A stretch of DNA of 64,000 nt from Solen grandis (GCA_021229015.1 CM037778.1:13731294-13795293); one strand, 5' to 3'. Counted from the first letter of the stretch, positions 47,156 to 59,690 are shown. Numbers and translations are program-made. Notes: a model not told the origin generated them from the sequence alone.

Positions 47156-47629
47156 CAAGAGCTATCAGAGGTCAGCACCCTCGACTATTCAAAATGCTTG
47201 TTGGTAAATCAAATGAAATCTATTTCAATTCTTGCCCTTCTTATATAATAATAGTCAAAAATGATATACCTTGATAGTCTAATACTCCTAAATTGATTTA
47301 TGGAGTCTAAAATCAATCCCATGCCTAGTTACTGAGACATAGGCATAATAACATTTTCACCAAATTTTCTATTGCATGCAAAACTTTAACCAAACTTTCT
47401 AAGTAAAAAAGGGGCCATAGTTTATATCAAATTCAGTCAAGAATTATCTACCTTGGTTGTCTGATGCCCTTGAACATATTCATAAACTTTCAAGTCAATA
47501 TCATAAATGGTTATTGAGATATAAGGTTGATAGTAACTTGCATGCAAAACTTTGACCAAAAGCTGCAATGCCAACACTGACGCAAGGGCGACTACAATAG
47601 CTCTCATATTCTTTGAATAGTCGAGCTAA
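47156..47629 (+). mobile_element. family-2 element, short complete copy
   Basis: Start CAAGAGCTATCAGAGGTCAG, then CCTCGACTATTCAAAATGC. The body units carry TTTAACCAAACTTTCTAAGT and CTTGGTTGTCTGATGCCC. The end is AATAGCTCTCATATTCTTTG then AATAGTCGAGCTAA (47629). The end words CTCGACTATTC and GAATAGTCGAG are inverted repeats of each other. Confidence 0.9.
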
Positions 47630-48645
47630 AAAGGGGATATAACCCAACCTGTTATATATTACGCACATCTACAATGTGTAATGTTGAATGCAAGTAAGTT
47701 TAATTGAAATTCATCTAGTAGTTCTGAAGCAGTAGCTGGCAATGTATATGAGCTATCATAACAGTAATAGGGGCATAGTTTTCAAACAATGGGAGATAAC
47801 CCAACCTCTTATAGATTACATACATGTATAATGAGTAATGATTAATCCCAGCAATTTTCATTGAAATATGTCCAGTAGTTATGGAGGAGTAGCCGGTAGA
47901 TCCTTTTGTCTATAGACGGACAACCTGATTCCAGTATACCACCACCCCCTCCTCCCCTTTGTTGCAGGGAGGGGGTATAACAAGTAAATATATGTTCTGA
48001 CCAAATTTTTTGTTGGTGCAATAAACAGTCTTCAACAAGAACTATCATTGAAGATGATGAATACCCAAAGACCCAGATACTGATTATGTCAAAGACAGTC
48101 TTGACTCAGTTAAAGGATAAAAATAAAACACACAAAAACAACTCTGATACTCTCATACAAAATATTCAATATAGATATAAAAAGGGGCAATGACTCGATA
48201 CAAATGAAGCTGATCATGACATGCCAAAGACCGAGGATGTATGGTACAGTGGAGTATTGGATTTCAGGAGCAGTGAAGTAGTGGGTGTATTGTACAGTGA
48301 ATTATTGGATTTTAGGTACAGTGGTTGTATGGTAGTGGAGTATTTTATAAGATTTTAGGTACAGTGGCATAGTGGTGTGCATAGTGAACTATTAGGATGG
48401 CCCTGTGTCTGTGTATCTGTCCATCATCAACAATTTCCTTTAAAGAACATCTCCTAAACTGCTGCCTGGATTTTTTCCAAAACTCCTCTTTCAATTATTC
48501 AAATCGTTTTGATAGCTTTAAAAACGTAAGTTACAGGAGCTAATACAAAAGGGCCATCATAGCTCTAGACCATTCACCAGAGTACCATCAGCTTAATTGA
48601 AGAATTCAATTTAACCTTGATTAAAATTTCTGATACAACTATACA
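47630..48645 (+). repeat. family-5 repeat with terminal hairpin, then unique sequence
   Basis: Two units of about 160 bp (GATATAACCCAACCTGTTAT and GAGATAACCCAACCTCTTAT) precede a terminal hairpin, TATACCACCACCCCCTCC pairing with GGGAGGGGGTATAA (47935-47980). After it the sequence is unique, with a GTACAGTGG-type short repeat near 48240-48380. Confidence 0.7.
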
Positions 48646-49063
48646 AATAAGAGGACCATAGAGACCCTGTATCGCTCACCTGAATATAGGGTTACCTGAG
48701 GAGCATCTTTACTAAAACATTTTGAAATCTGGCCAGTAGTTTTGAAGGAGATAATATTTTAAGTTTTCATTTTTTTTTCTTTCCATTGTCATGGCAACCA
48801 GAATTCTACATGAATCAAGTTTATTTAAGCATTTTTTCTGAAGGTTCACCCAAGGATCATACCTGCCAAGTTTAATCAAATTCTGCCCAGCAGTTTCAGA
48901 GAAGCAGTTCAAAGTTTTCACTTTATACATTTATTGCAAATTAACCCAACCCCTGGCGGCCATATTTTTTTACGTATCGGAATCAAGTTTATTTAAGCAA
49001 CTCTTCTGAAGGTTCATCCCTGCAAGACACAGGGTGATCACAAAATTGCTCAAGGTGAGCTAA
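48646..49063 (+). mobile_element. degenerate family-1 element (body A)
   Basis: The start is decayed (TAAGAGGACCATAGAGACCC, then TCGCTCACCTGA). Units match body A (AAATCTGGCCAGTAGTTTTG, ATTGTCATGGCAACC). The end CTCAAGGTGAGCTAA is at 49063. The start is less certain than the end. Confidence 0.7.
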
Positions 49064-49623
49064 AAATGAATTTTATAAAGGGAGTTTATCAATACTCTAT
49101 ATTTATTAAGAGTATTAAAAGAGAATATTGATTATCTCCCTAAGAAAACTAAAACCAATGCTGTGGTGCCTAATTTTACAAGATATCCACTTTATTTTAG
49201 AAATATGGCACAGAAAAATTAGGTGACCATTTGTGCCAAATGAAATTAAATTCTGACCATTTTTTTCAGAGAAGAGGATTTCGTAATTTTCTATACAGAG
49301 TATATAAAAAGAAACTTGCCAAGCCCATGGATGCCTCATTTTTCACGGGATCAACTTCATTTAGTGGTAGATGACCATTTATACCAAAGGAAACTCAATT
49401 CTGACCATCAGTTTCAGAGGAAATGAGTTTCAAAGATATTTTAATAAAATGGTGTTAGTTGGCAGAGAGTTCTGCATTTCATCAATTTCTACCCAGAGGC
49501 TTCTGAGGAGATATCGTTTAAGCTAATTGTTGAAGACGCACTACACATGACAGACGGTGGATGCAGGGTGATCCCAATAGCTCACCTTGAGCACGTTGTG
49601 CTCTGGAGAGCTAAACATTTTAA
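49064..49623 (+). repeat. diverged repeat with second family-1-type end
   Basis: Diverged body-A-like text. A family-1 end hairpin AGCTCACCTTGAGCACGTTG/TGCTCTGGAGAGCTAA lies at 49579-49615. Its matching start was not found. Confidence 0.6.
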
Positions 49624-49801
49624 CAAGAGCTGTCTACAAGACAGCAAGCTCTACTATTCAAAATCCTTGTTGGTAAATCAAACGAAATCTATTTCCATTC
49701 TTGCCATTCTCATACCCTGTATATATAAATAGTCACAAATGATATACCTTGATAGTCCTGAATACGAGGGTTGTCCGTAAAGTTTTGAGACTGCGTAAAT
49801 A

Positions 49802-51510
49802 CAAGAGAGCCAAGATTGTCTGATAATCGCTCAACTTAGAAACATTGCCTTCATTACCTGCACTGCTGAAGAAATAAAGATGCTGGAGTGTAAAAAAAAA
49901 GTGAAATCTGGCATTTTTTTTTTATAGTTAAAGGCGAATAACTCCTGACCTTATTGGCCAATATAAACCATAATCAAATTTGATAGAGAGTTTAAGGTCA
50001 TAAGTATTGTCATTAAGTTTGAAGATGATTGTTCAAGAAATGAAAATGCTAGAGTGTAAACAAAGTGAAATCTGCCATTTTTTTTTATATTAAAAGGGGC
50101 ATAATTTCTGACCTAATTGGCTGATATCAGCCATAATCTAAATTGATTAATAAATTATAGTCACAAATATTTTCATAAAGTTTGAAAATGATTGCTTGAG
50201 AAATGAAGACGCTATAGTGTAAACAAAGTGAAATCGGACATTTTTAGCTCAACTATTCGAAGAATATGAGAGCTATTGTAGTCGCCCTGGCATCGGCGTC
50301 GACGTCAGCTTTGCAGCTTTTGGTTAAAGTTTTACATGCAAGTAACTATCAACCTTATATCTCAATAACCATTTATGGTATTGACTTGAAAGTTTATGAA
50401 TATGCTTAGGGGCATCAGACAACCAAGGTAGATAACTCTTGACTGAATTTAATATGAATTATGGCCCCTTTTTAACTTAGAAATTTTGGTTAAAGTTTTG
50501 CATGCAATAAAATATTTGCTTAAAGTTTTGCAGCAAGCTTCTATCAGCCTTATATCTCAAAAAACATTCATGGTATTGACTTGAAAGTTAATGAATAAGT
50601 TAAGGGACATCAGACAACAGAGGTAGATAACTCTTGATGGAATATATTATAAATTATGGCCCCTTTTTAACTTAGAAATTTTGGTTAAAGTTTTGCATGC
50701 AAGGTACTTTCATGCTAATATCTCAGTATCCAGGCATGCAATGATTTGAAACATCTTAAATACATTTAGGGGTATCATACTATCAAGGTAGATAACTTTT
50801 GATGGAATATATTACAAGTTATGGCCCCTTTTTAACTCTGAAATTTTGGTTTAAGTTTTGCATGCAAGGTACTTTCATGCTAATTTCTCAGAATCCAGGC
50901 ATTCAATTGATTTGAAACATCTTTAATGTGTTTAGGGGTATCATTCTATAAAGGAAGATAACACTTGATGGAATATTTTAAAAATTATGACCCCTTTTAA
51001 CTTAGAATTTTTCTTAAATTTTTGCATTTAAGCTACTATCCAGCTTATATCTCAGAAACTGCTTGTGGAATTGACTAGAAAGTTAAGGAGTGTCTTCAGG
51101 GGCATCAGAAAACCAAGGAGGATAACTTTTGGACTGAATTTTATGCAAATTATGGCCCTTTTCTTGCTTGGATTTTTGGTTAAAGTTTTGCATGCACAGT
51201 GTTATTATTCTTATGTCTCAGTAACTAGGCATGGAATTGATTTTAGACTTCATAAAAATATTTTGGGGTATCAGACTATAGGTATATCATTTTTGACTAT
51301 TATTATGTACACGGTATGAAAAGGGCAAGAATTGAAAGAGATTTTAGTTGATTTACCAACAAGCATTTTGAATAGTCGAGCGTGCTGTCCTCTGACAGCT
51401 CTTGTTTTTATTAAAAGGAGCATAACTCCTGACCTTATTGGCCAATATCAGCCATAATCATACTTGTCCAGGAGATTATGGTCATAAACATTGTCATAAA
51501 GTTAGATGAA
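49802..51510 (+). mobile_element. family-1 element (body D) inside the mariner-type element
   Basis: Start CAAGAGAGCCAAGATTGTCT, then TCGCTCAACT. Body-D units carry GAATAACTCCTGACCTTATT and CATAATTTCTGACCTAATTG. The 3' end hairpin is absent; the unit pattern ends near 51510. Confidence 0.75.
50244..51404 (-). mobile_element. complete family-2 element, minus strand, nested
   Basis: On the plus strand it reads TTAGCTCAACTATTCGAAGA at the left and GACAGCTCTTG at 51404, the reverse complement of the family ends. The body has about six units of 165-180 bp (AACTTAGAAATTTTGGTTAA, GCATGCAAGGTACTTTCATG). Removing it rejoins GGACATTT to TTTTTATTAAAAGG, restoring a body-D unit. No target duplication. 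Confidence 0.9.
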
Positions 51511-52085
51511 GTCAAAGTTTTACGCAGAAGACTAGTAGACGTCGCTCTCACGTCATGCCAGATAACGTTACATTTTGGCGCCAAACCTTTCATCTGTTAG
51601 GCATTTACTTAGTGTAATCAATAATTAATATATAGCAATTTCAAAGTCCTCTGTGAATCGCTACATTGGTTATCCTGGCAAGTATGTACTTCTAGAAAGC
51701 CATTTCCGGTTAGTAATTTTATAATTATAAAGTCTCTCTTTACAGCTATATATATTTGACTTATTTTTAATACTTTTTGAGATATAGCCACAGTCTCAAA
51801 ACTTTACGGACAACCCTCGTATGTTTATAAAGTCTAAAATCAATCCCATGCCTAAGTTACTGAGACATAAGCATAAGAACATTGTGCATGCAAAACTTTA
51901 ACCAAAATATCTAAGTTAGGAAAGGCCCACAATTTGTATAAAATTTAGTCAAGAGTAATGCCCCTGAATACACTGACATTCAAGACAATACCATAAATGA
52001 TTTCAGAGATATAACTTGGATAGTAGTTTGCATGCAAAACTTCAACCAAATTTTCTAATGCATACAAAAATTTCAAACCAAACTG

Positions 52086-53636
52086 CCCTCAGCAGTTACT
52101 TCCCTTTATCCATACAGTAATCACTGCCACTAAGCATATCACATGACATTTGGATCACAGTAAGACGGTTCAACAAAATGACGTAATCTATACACAAAAC
52201 TTGCAAGTCCTCTTCTGATAAAAGGCCTTATGAGGCCTCATGAATTTCTACTGTTGTGTATTGTTTAGGTGCTTTACCTATGGTTACTAGCAATCGATAC
52301 TGGTATTTAATGTATTGTTTTGACCTGAATTTAACCAGATTTGATCATTTCTCTCAATTGACGTTTCTATAGTTTGAATGGTAAAAGCTCACGTTGTATA
52401 ATTGAAAAAATTTCATTTTTATACAGTGATAATTTGGAAAAAGTTTTAAATAATAGAGATTTGGGATTTGTCGGTCTTGTTTTGATAAAGTAGGATCATC
52501 TTACAATTATGTGAAGACCGTAAATGAAAAAATATCTGTAATTGCAAACAAGGAACCACCACAGTGTTTTAAATGTATGAATAGTCCACTGACTCCCAAC
52601 TTTAAACCAGCTTCAGCTTCTAGATCAATAAAAATATCAAAAACAAGGGTTAGGACTAACACAAAAACCAGATTTTTCATGATTAATGTTCGCTTATATA
52701 AACATGCAATTGATTATGAAGACAAAGAGGAATATTGGATGAGAAGCATAGTTATCATCCAGAAACTCATTTTTCTGTTTTAAGTCACAGTGACCTTAAC
52801 CTTGACCTGGCTGACTTTAAATAAAATAACAAGCAAGCTCTTCATATTAGCTAGCTATATATAAAGTTTGGTATTGATATGTTTTCTCTGACTCCAGTTA
52901 TAAGGTTTTCCCTGTATCTTTTTTTTATTTTAGACACAGTGACCTTGACCTTGACCCAGCTGACTTCAAATGCAATACCAAGCAAGCCCTTATATAGTAT
53001 AGTATGTTACGACCAATTTGATGAAATGGCGCAACAAAGAAAAGCCAGCAACAAACTAGTTAACTATATATATTTTAATTATAAACAAGTAACAAATATC
53101 AATATGAATATCACAACATACAGTGTCTTAAAATTATTATAACAAATTAGTTTGATCCTTGTCTGATTGATAAAATTTAAATATAACCTGAGTAATCCAA
53201 TAGATATGTCCTTTATCCAAATGTTAGTCCGAAATTAATTCCACACTGTTGAATGACCCACACTTGATGAATCTCCAAAACAAGTCTGCTAAAACAAGTC
53301 TCCTCAACCAGTCTGCTCAATAACAAGTCTGCTCTGCTCTCCCTAAAAACCCCTTCCTTATATATACTTGAGCAAAATATTCTAGAAACAACCATACTAT
53401 TCTTCAAAAAAGAATGTTCTAAAGTGTAAACAAGTTACATAAGACTTCAAGAATTTTCTGTAGAAAGAAAGAAAGTTCCAGTAAACAAATATACCAGTTA
53501 ACAAGTTATTTTTAGAACAGGGATCGCCTAATAGATCACTCCAGAACAAAACTAGTAAACAAGTTATTCTTAGAATAGGGAGTTCCCTCTACAGTGTTGT
53601 GTACACAGAACTTGGTTAGGTATAATATGTAACAAG
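52086..53636 (+). repeat. short-unit repeats, no gene
   Basis: Units of about 150 bp with CACAGTGACCTTGACCTTGA, CTGACTTCAAATGCAATACC and TTTGGTATTGATAT occur near 52780-52990 and again at 54905-55000 on the far side of the next element. The open frame at 52511-52783 shows no known domain and runs into the repeat. A degenerate (AACAAGTCTGCTC)n block lies at 53280-53340. Confidence 0.6.
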
Positions 53637-53638
53637 TA

Positions 53639-54836
53639 CCGTATTTACTCGACTATAAGACGGGTTTTTTGCTGTCTGATCAGGGTTTAAAAGTTGGGGG
53701 GTCGTCTTATAGGCGGGGTCCACCAGTCTGGTAAAGTTTCCCCAACTTAAGTTGCCGTATGAATGAAGCTTCGTAGCGGTATGCAATTATGCAGCCGTAT
53801 ATTCTTCTCATTTTCAATCGTTAGATAAATATTAGAAATGAATTGCATGACATAAATGACTAAATATTATTGTAAGATTGTTTAATCAAAAGTTTTTTGC
53901 ACCAATATGAATTTATTGGAACATTTTAAGCATTTTATCTTTTCTGCAAGCGGTTTCGGGGAAACACATGGTGCTCATTAGAACTGCTTGTTCATAAAAT
54001 CTTCTTGTGACACCTCGACGTAAATAAAGCATTGAAATACACAAGATGTTTTCGTTATGATTTGTTTAATTTATGCTTTTTTTAATAAGTTAATTAACAT
54101 TTACAATGAAAAAAAAATGGTATTGATTAACAATCCAGAAAAATTGGTAAGAAAATCGGTGTAGTTTCACACTAACGGTTCTCACGGGCACCGTCAAAAC
54201 CCGTACATACCAGACCGTACACAACCGTAACATTACAAGTTCTGAAAATGAAAATGAGTTGTTTTCAAGATTTATTATGAAAATGAAATTTTTGAAGTAA
54301 AATTAATTTTAATTAGTAAATACTTACCTGTTATTACTTCAGGTATGTGTCTATTTGTGCACAGCTTCCAAAACAGAGTCCGCAAAATAAACCATTCTCT
54401 AAAACCCCCTAGTTACCGGAAGTGTAACCCCCGTTCTCCAATTGTGTTTTGGAAGCCATCGAGTTTTTGTGGGTAACCTCGTGTCACCTTTCTTGATCGC
54501 TTCTGTGCTCTAACAGCTCTCCATATTTCCTTTCATAGCCTCGGCTGTGTTTATATATATTTTGTTTATTCTATTGCGTGTAGAATTTTCATTCCTTGTC
54601 CCGTATCGGGATTTTTAATATTAAGGTAATGCATTTAATCAAAAGTTTGTTTCATTTTTTGTGAAATTATTCCGAACTTAGCAAGATTTTCATGGTATAC
54701 TTTAAAAAATTTCGGCGGTAAATTACTGTTCGTCGAACTGCATTTGAATTTTTTTACCCCGTCTTATAAACGGTTCAAAGCAAAATACTACAGATTTGGG
54801 GATTGGGAGAATAGTCTTATAGTCGAGTAAATACGG
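53639..54836. mobile_element. TA-flanked DNA element with 23-bp inverted repeats
   Basis: CCGTATTTACTCGACTATAA continuing GAC at 53639-53661 is matched by its reverse complement at 54814-54836. TA is present on both sides (53637-53638 and 54837-54838). Inner copies of the words GTCTTATAGGCGGGG (left) and CCCCGTCTTATAAACGG (right) extend the symmetry. No transposase reading frame is present, so it is non-autonomous or deleted. TA duplication suggests Tc1/mariner or pogo-type mobilisation. Confidence 0.85.
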
Positions 54837-54838
54837 TA

Positions 54839-56353
54839 TATAGCCCAAGTATAGATATGTAATCTCTGACTCAAGTTATCATCCAAAAACTTATTTTCTA
54901 TTTTTAGTCACAGTAACTTTGACCTGGCTGACTTGAAATACAATACCATGCAAGCTCTTCATATAAGCTACCTGTACAAAAATTTGGTATTGATATATCA
55001 TGTATGACTCAAGTTATCATCCAGAAACGAAAGTTTGACGGCGCCAGCCTGCCCAACCGCCCGTTCAACGACATTCGCCAATCTAATAACCAGAATTTTT
55101 CTTTGAAAAATGGTTAACAAGGAGATCTTTACCATTATCATCTACCTTACCCAATGACAATGTGTGTGCAGAGGCATCATGCAGATGGGTTTTTTCATGT
55201 CCCCTTAGTGCTCATATTGCCCCTTTGCATACTGTCAAATTTCAAGTTGACCACTAGAAGGTCGTTTGTTGAAATTACAAACGAAACGGCTTTCCGTTTG
55301 CTTATCGCAAAGGGATCAAGTTCAACATTTAAGAAATATATAGCTTACTTATGCTTAATCATTGATGATCTGATTTAAACACTTTAATTTTTTAACATAT
55401 TTTTTCGCATCTGAAACTACGGCTTTTTAATTAACAGTTTAAAAATCACTGATTCAATAGTTGATTTGATATGATCTTTTGTTCTATAACTACTGTTTGA
55501 ATATCATTGTTTTCAAGTAGACATTCTGTGAAACATGGATAACTGCCTCCCATGTTCGATGACGTAATCACTTGAAAATTTTAAGACTTTATGAACGTCA
55601 TAAGTTTCGGAATTTTTGAAAGTTTAAAGTTCTCTGGTCAAGTTGGCGATTTCATAAGAATATTTAATAATTCTTTATCAAATTTGCATGACGTCTTAAC
55701 CACGTGATTAAGCAAACATTTCTTGCAGTATGTACTTTTTTTTAATTTTAACTCTATCAATTCTGAAAATTTGATAAAGATTGATTTTAAATTCATAATG
55801 ACAGAGCAAAAGAAATCTTTAAGATGATTGCTTCATTTAAACTGTATAAGTCGTGAGACATTAATTGAGATTTACTAAAAAATAATGATATCTTTTAAAG
55901 ATTTTTTGTCTTTTCAATGATGTCATAATTAACCTCGTGACTTAAAAAAGAGAATCCTTGAAAAATAGAAGTCGGGACCGATATGCTGTTCAATTTTCAT
56001 ACTTTTAAATCCTTTTAAACATTAGAATATATATGTTAGGAGCTAAAGTTAAAAAAACTTTATTTTACCATTAAATCTTTATCGTTTTAAATTTGGAAAT
56101 TTGAATGCCAAGCTGCACAGCTACATCTTAACATACATCTTCTGTGAAAATATCATGACAGTCTGATCAGAATTAAAGGTTCTAAAGTGCGAACAAACTT
56201 TTGGAGCTGACGTCAAATCTGACGTCATTTGACGTCGTTGAAAATAAATTAAAAATAAATGAATTTATAAATATTAACTTTTTAATCGCTGCAATTCAAC
56301 TTTCAAAAAGATTGAGTAAAAAGTCATGATGCCAGAGCAAGATAAATGTTAAA
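54839..56353 (+). repeat. repeat-rich non-coding stretch
   Basis: The unit CACAGTAACTTTGACCTGGC (54907) continues the pre-insertion repeat. From about 55560, diverged units with ATGACGTCATAACCACGTGA-type words begin and go on beyond the family-2 insertion. The open frame 55154-55378 has no recognised domain. Confidence 0.55.
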
Positions 56354-57988
56354 CAAGAGCTGTCAGAGGACAGCACGCTCGACTATTCAAAATGCTTGTT
56401 GGTAAATCAAATGAAATGATTTCAATTCTAGCCCTTCACATACTCTGTACATAATAATAGTCAAAAATGATATACCTTGATAGTCTGATACCCCTTAATA
56501 TTTTTATGATGTCTAAAATCAATCTCATGCCTAGTTACTGAGACATAAGCACAATAACACTGTGCATGCAAAACTTTAACCAAAAATCCAAGTTAGAAAA
56601 GGGCCATAATTTGCATCAGTCCACCTTAGTTTTCTCATGCCCTTGAAGACACTCCTTAACTTTCTAGTCAATTCCACAAGCAATTTCTGAGATATAAGCT
56701 GGATAGTAGCTTGAATGCAAAAATTTAACCAAAATTCAAAGTTAAAAGGGGGTCATAATTTTTAATATATACCATCAAGTGTTATCTTCCTTTATAGTAT
56801 GATACCCCTAAGCATATTAAAGATGTTTCAAATCAATCCCATGCCTGGACTCTGAGACATAAGCATGAAAGTACCTTGCATGCAAAACTTTTACCAAAAT
56901 TTCTATGTTAAAAAAGGGGCCATAACTTGTAATATATTCCATCAAAAGTTATCTACCTTGAAAGTATGATACTCCTAAATATATTAAAGATGTTTCAAAT
57001 CAATCCCATGCCTGGATACTGAGATATAAGCATAAAAGTAACTTGAATGCAAAACTTAAACCAAAATTTCTAAGTTAAAAAGGGCAATAATTTGTAACAT
57101 ATTCCATCAACAGTTATCTACCATGAAAGTATGATCCCCCTAAACATATTAAAGATGTTTCAAATCAATCTCATGCCTGGATACTGAGATATAAGCATAA
57201 AAGTAACTTGCATGCAAAATTTTAACCAAAATTACTAAGTTAAAAAGGGCCATAATTTGTAACATAATCTATCAAGAGTTATCTACCATGAATGTATGAT
57301 ACCCCTAAACATATTAAGATGTTTCAAATCAATCCATGCCTGATACTGAGATATAAGCATGAGAGTATCTTGCATGCAAAACTTTAACCAAAATTTCTAA
57401 GTTAAAAAGGGGTCATAATTTGTAACATATTCCATCAAGAGTTATCTACCATGAAAGTATGATACCCCTAAACATATTAAAGATGTTTCAAATCAATCGC
57501 ATGCCTAGATACTGAGATATAAGCATGAGAGTATCTTGCATGCAAAACTTTAACCAAAATTTCTAAGTTAAAAAGGGGCCATAATTTACAATATATTCCA
57601 TCAAGAGTTATCTACCTTGGTTGTCTGATGCCCCTAAACATATTCATAAAGTTTCAAGTCAACACCATGAATGGTTAATGAGATACAAACTAGATAGTAG
57701 CTTGCACACAAAACTTTAACCAATTTTCTATTGCATGCAAAACTTTAACCAAAATTTCCAAGTTATAAAGGGGCCATTACTCATATTAAATTCAGTCAAG
57801 AGTTATCTATCTTGGTTGTCTGATGCCCCTGAACATACTTATAAACTTTCAAGTCAATACCATAAATGGTTATTGAGATATAAGGTTGATAGTAACTTGC
57901 ACGCAAAACTTTAACCAAAAGCTGCAACGCCAACGCCGACACCAGGGCGACTACAATAGCTCTCATATTCTTCGAATAGTCGAGCTAA
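56354..57988 (+). mobile_element. family-2 element, long complete copy
   Basis: Start CAAGAGCTGTCAGAGGACAG, then GCTCGACTATTCAAAATGC. The body has nine or so units. AGATGTTTCAAATCAAT recurs at 56821, 56988, 57153, 57317 and 57481, a period of 164-167 bp. The end TATTCTTCGAATAGTCGAGC continues TAA (57988). GCCAACGCCGACACCAGGGC near 57930 occupies the place of the microsatellite in family 1. The host text either side (AGAGCAAGATAAATGTT and ATGCTTTTTTGTC) matches the unbroken repeat at 58420-58460. No target duplication. Confidence 0.93.
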
Positions 57989-58877
57989 AAATGCTTTTTT
58001 GTCTTTTTAATGACGTCATAACCACGTGACTTAAAAGAAAATCATTCAGAAAAAAAAAAAAAAACCTCTATGCTGATATACTGTCCAATTTTCATTTTTC
58101 TAACGCATCAGGGGGCTTTGTAACATTAAAATATATTTTTAGGACATAAGTTCGAAACTCGGTTTTGCCATGAAAATTTTATATTTTCCAATTTGGAAAT
58201 TTGAATGCCAAGGTGCACATCTACATCCTAAAATACATCTTCTGTGAAAATATCAAGATAATCGGACCAGAATTGAAGGCTCTAGAGCGCGAACAAACTT
58301 TTGAAGCTAACGTCAAATCTGATGTCATTGAAAATTAAAAATAAATGAATTTATAAATTTAAACTTTTTAATTGCTGCAAAACAATTTTCAAAAAGATCG
58401 AGTCAAAAGTAATGATACCAGAGCAAAAGAATTTTTTCAAAAATATGCTTTTTGTCTATTGTATGACGTCATAACCACGTGACTTGAGATAAAGTCCTTC
58501 AGGAAATAGAAAGCAGACCTCTTGGCCAATATGCTGTCCAATTTTCATGCTTCTAACGCATAAGGTGCCCTTGTTTTTAGGACCTAAGTTCGAAACTCGG
58601 TTTTTGCCATAAAATCTCAATCTTCTCAAATTTGGAAATTTGAATGCCAAGGTGCACATCTACATTCTAAAATACATCTACTGTGAAAATATCAAGAAAA
58701 TCGGACCAGAATTGAAGGCTCTAGAGCGAAAACAAACTTTTGAAGCTGACGTCAAATCTGATGTCATTTGACGTCATTGAAAATTGAAAACACTTGATTT
58801 TAAAAATGTATACTTTTTTGTCGAAGCATTTCAATTTTCATGTTGCTTGGCCATTGGCAACATATATAAATTAACTC
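57989..58877 (+). repeat. two diverged units with TGACGTCATAACCACGTGAC
   Basis: The unit is about 450 bp (starts near 58010 and 58463) and shares TGTCCAATTTTCAT, GAATGCCAAGGTGCACATC and GAACAAACTTTTGAAGCT with 55920-56340. It ends in an (AGA)n microsatellite at 58887-58904. No gene. Confidence 0.75.
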
Positions 58878-59147
58878 TTGAATAAGAAGAAGAAGAAGAA
58901 GAAAAATAAACATAACAAACCCTATACGTTTTCTGCAAGCCGTAATGAATGCAGTATTCAAAATACTGAAAAACACTTTGATAAAAATCCCCTAGAATTG
59001 TCAAATACAGTGCCTGCCTTATCCTGCTTGAAGCAGTGTGATATAGAAGGTGAAATAAATGATCATTATATTAAAAATACTGTGGAGCAAATGTTTTCTA
59101 ATTTGGCAATTATTTTTCTTTTTACATCAATAAATATAAAAGCTTGA
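58878..59147 (+). CDS. unrecognised open reading frame, 89 codons
   Basis: It begins in the (AGA)n microsatellite, so its Lys-rich N-terminus is only repeat. The rest (FSASRNECSIQNTEKHFDKN, then LSNTVPALSCLKQCDIEGEI, NDHYIKNTVEQMFSNLAII) has a protein-like composition with several Cys and no low complexity. No family recognised. It could be part of a decayed transposon or host exon. The RecQ-like relic 0.7 kb away is on the other strand. Confidence 0.3.
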   Translation: MNKKKKKKKNKHNKPYTFSASRNECSIQNTEKHFDKNPLELSNTVPALSCLKQCDIEGEINDHYIKNTVEQMFSNLAIIFLFTSINIKA

Positions 59148-59674
59148 GTAGTTTTGAAAATATGATTTATTATGCATTGCAAAATTAGCCATATGAGAAA
59201 ATTTCATACTTTGAGTTAATCACTTAAATTGACATTAAAGTGACATTATGACATTGTGCACTTTCTGCTGTCAAGAAGTTCTGAGTTAGTTTTTTCTTTT
59301 CTACAGATAGTTGATTTTAGTGTTGATTGACCAATATTAAAATGAAAATGGCTAATGTTAAACAGAGTTAAATAGAAAAATCAAATGTAAAAAATTTAAA
59401 ATGACGCCTCAGTCTTTTTTATCACTCAAATGTTACTGATTAATTCTAAAAAATATTTACAGAAATTTCCTCGAGTCAATTGAATGTAAAATTGAAAGCT
59501 ATTATGGTGAAATTTATTTTAGACTTTACCTATACATTCATCAATTATACACAGATGGGCATAATGCTACCTTAATAGGTGCACTGAAGAAATAAAACCT
59601 TTTCATGTGCATCATGTTAACATTCAGATTGTTGGATATTAAAGTTAATAATGAATAAGCAGGTTTAAATCTAC

Positions 59675-59690
<16 letters not shown>
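59148..59690. other. AT-rich non-coding stretch
   Basis: Nothing recognised before the AT microsatellite. Confidence 0.5.

Larger units (their letters stand above)
49763..51821. mobile_element. mariner-type terminal repeats enclosing nested elements
   Basis: TACGAGGGTTGTCCGTAAAG, continuing TTTTGAGACTG, at 49763-49793 is the exact inverse of 51791-51821. The TACGAGGGTTG start and TA at the end are typical of mariner family inverted repeats. No transposase is seen. The original interior is visible at about 51510-51790 (unique sequence). The rest is a family-1 element with a family-2 element inside it. Confidence 0.8.
49624..52085 (+). mobile_element. family-2 element split by a mariner-type element
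   Basis: Start CAAGAGCTGTCTACAAGACAG at 49624, body GTTGGTAAATCAAACGAAATC to GATAGTCCTGAA (49762), then again from 51822 (TGTTTATAAAGTCTAAAATC). The join equals the uninterrupted family-2 text at 56470-56525. The 3' end is not present; the copy fades near 52085. Confidence 0.75.

Noticed and set aside
52511..52783. 90-codon plus-strand frame with a CFKCMNS motif
   Set aside because: Only two Cys, no complete zinc-finger pattern, and the 3' part is shared with the surrounding short repeats.
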